This document shows positions 62,638 to 64,000 of a stretch of DNA of 64,000 nucleotides, piece by piece. The position numbers were made by a program, and so were the translations under genes. The notes under the pieces are model-generated. The model was not told the origin of the DNA. It did no database searches and saw only the letters and a list, made by a program, of their open reading frames with translations. How positions within the stretch are numbered: position 1 is the stretch's first letter; every line of letters begins with the position of its first letter. Source of the DNA: Gardnerella vaginalis 1500E (GTDB taxonomy: Bacteria > Actinomycetota > Actinomycetes > Actinomycetales > Bifidobacteriaceae); contig NZ_ADES01000014.1 of NCBI RefSeq assembly GCF_000263595.1, positions 1-64,000 of the forward strand. The letters are read 5' to 3'.

Positions 62638-63999
62638 CTACTTACTTGACTTTGCTGCAGCCGGCTTAGTTGCAGCCGACTTAGTGCCAGTCACCTTGCC
62701 AAGCACCACGCCGCTTTTAAGAGTAACAGTCATATCGTCGCCAACGCTCGCTAAAGCCGCGTCGTCAAGCACTCTCCCACCGCTGAGCTGCACAACAGCG
62801 TACCCGCGATTCAAAGTCGATTGCGGACTTAACGCGGTCAAGCTTGCGTGTGCCTTCTCAACAGTCAGGCTTGCGTCGTCCAGAAGTCGCACCAAACCGT
62901 GCCGCATTCGTTCGACAGCTTGCTCAACCAAACGCTCGTGCGGCTCAAGCATAGTGCTCGGGCGAGTAAGGCTCGGACGATTCGCGTAACCCTCAACAAG
63001 TCGAATCTCATTGTCAACGCGCGCAGAAATTCGCATGCGCATAGTTTGCAACGCGTTATCAATAAGCTGCCACTGCTCGCGAACGTCAGGAACCACGCGC
63101 TTTGCAGCATCTGTAGGAGTCGACGCGCGCATATCTGCAGCCAAATCAATAAGAGTCCAATCGTCCTCGTGGCCGATTGCAGACACAATCGGCGTCACGC
63201 ACGCAGCCGTAGCACGAACCACACCCTCGTCCGAAAAACCAATCAAATCCTCAAAGCTGCCGCCGCCGCGAGCAACAATAATAACGTCAACCTCTGGATC
63301 CGCATCAAGCTGCTTAATTGCGGCAATAATATCCGCCGGACACTGCACGCCCTGCACATGCGCGTGAACAACCTTGAAGCGCGTAACAGGCCAGCGCAAA
63401 TTCACGTTCGTAATAACATCGCCCTCCGCGCGAGCTTGAGGCGCACAAACTAGTCCAATGCACTTAGGAAACTCCGGCAGAGGCACCTTATTTTCCGCGT
63501 CAAACAAGCCCTCGCCCTTAAGTTTTTTGCGCAACTCGTCAATTTGCGCTTTTAAGTCGCCGGCACCGACGCGACGAATCTCGTCCGCAACGAAGCTCAA
63601 GCGCGTGGCTTTTACCCAAATATCCGCCTTGCCGTGAACGACTACGCGGTCGCCTTGGCGAAGATCGCGCGCCTGCTGCACGAAATTACTGAAGCCCATT
63701 ACGGAAATCGAGACTTCTTCGTTGCTGTCGCGAAGGGTGATGTAGCCGGAAGAGGCGCGGCGCATGTTGATTTCGACGATTTGACCCTCGATCCACGCGG
63801 CTGGCCAGCGTTCGACGGCGCTGTGGAACTTTTGGCTTAAGATTGCGACAGGCCACGGGTTTTCGGCAGTCGTGTCGGCAGCTTTTAGAGGAAGCGGGCG
63901 CGGATGAGCTAGATTTTGCTGCGGCTGTTGCGGCTGTTGCAGTGGATTTTGCGAAACATCATCCTGAAATAATTGCGGCATCATATTTGACGAGGTCAT
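62638..63999 (-). CDS. xseA: exodeoxyribonuclease VII large subunit
   Basis: 453 residues, usual length. N-terminal OB-fold domain near residues 60-130 (PAAWIEGQIVEINMRRASSGYITLRDSNEEVSISVMGF), then the catalytic region: PLPEFPKCIGLVCAPQARAEGDVITNVNLRWP, VDVIIVARGGGSFEDLIGFSDEGVVRA, SAIGHEDDWTLIDLAADMRASTPTDAAKRVVPD. Single-strand exonuclease with XseB. The ATG lies at the second-last base of the window on this strand, so an earlier start outside cannot be excluded. Confidence 0.93.
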   Translation of the reverse strand: MTSSNMMPQLFQDDVSQNPLQQPQQPQQNLAHPRPLPLKAADTTAENPWPVAILSQKFHSAVERWPAAWIEGQIVEINMRRASSGYITLRDSNEEVSISVMGFSNFVQQARDLRQGDRVVVHGKADIWVKATRLSFVADEIRRVGAGDLKAQIDELRKKLKGEGLFDAENKVPLPEFPKCIGLVCAPQARAEGDVITNVNLRWPVTRFKVVHAHVQGVQCPADIIAAIKQLDADPEVDVIIVARGGGSFEDLIGFSDEGVVRATAACVTPIVSAIGHEDDWTLIDLAADMRASTPTDAAKRVVPDVREQWQLIDNALQTMRMRISARVDNEIRLVEGYANRPSLTRPSTMLEPHERLVEQAVERMRHGLVRLLDDASLTVEKAHASLTALSPQSTLNRGYAVVQLSGGRVLDDAALASVGDDMTVTLKSGVVLGKVTGTKSAATKPAAAKSSK

Positions 64000-64000
64000 G

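Overview
The window looks like a chromosomal segment of a low-GC member of the Bifidobacteriaceae, most probably Gardnerella or a close relative. The base composition is unusually AT-rich for an actinobacterium. The gene content is nevertheless actinobacterial: SepF next to FtsZ, an ECF sigma factor beside the 24-residue ribosomal protein bL37, DUF3710/DUF3159/DUF3107 proteins, a zincin_1 (DUF2342) protein beside a Lon-like membrane protease and a short UvrD helicase, and a translational ileS T-box with ultrashort stem I. The genus assignment is inference from recall and was not checked by a search.

Layout. 1-1.0 kb: a serine recombinase and a non-coding stretch rich in inverted repeats. 1-5 kb: an RNA m5U methyltransferase, DUF3159 and DUF3710 proteins and exonuclease III. 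5.2-11.2 kb: a complete oligopeptide ABC importer (fused double ATPase, two permeases, lipoprotein) with a hairpin in its leader. 11.4-20.9 kb: XerC, a small unknown protein, TyrA/PheA, a membrane protein, TypA, ParA, XerD, and the infC-rpmI-rplT operon. 21-26.8 kb: asparagine synthetase, thiamine pyrophosphokinase, GAPDH, a YbaK deacylase, bL37 and an ECF sigma factor. 26.8-31.6 kb: a DEDDh exonuclease and a three-gene set (MurE-like ligase, ATP-grasp ligase, Asp/Glu racemase) that probably builds a D-amino-acid cross-bridge in the cell wall. 31.6-38.5 kb: FolC, aminopeptidase P, a PfkB kinase, two tRNAs, the thiamine-precursor transporter subunit YkoE, and TrmB. 38.7-47.1 kb: SepF-FtsZ, DusB, GlyRS, a thiamine-binding protein, UppS-RecO and a DivIVA-domain protein. 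47.2-57 kb: tRNA-Val, the Lon-like protease, zincin_1, UvrD-like helicase, a probable pseudokinase, DUF3107, PHP, VKOR and MurI. 57-64 kb: IleRS with its T-box, an Abi-family HEPN protein with a structured leader, tRNA-Arg and XseB-XseA.

Most of this is housekeeping. The parts most worth a second look are these. First, a family of long structured intergenic elements (about 37.3-37.7, 50.0-50.4 and 54.0-54.45 kb) has no coding potential that I can see; each lies directly 3' of a gene. Second, the Abi-family HEPN gene is preceded by a perfect consensus promoter and two strong hairpins, one a 15-bp stem capped by a GNRA loop, consistent with a toxin plus non-coding RNA unit. Third, there is the putative D-amino-acid cross-bridge cluster. 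Fourth, a phosphotransferase-fold protein has lost its catalytic residues. Thiamine recurs in the window (ThiN, YkoE and a YqgV-type protein), which suggests salvage rather than synthesis.
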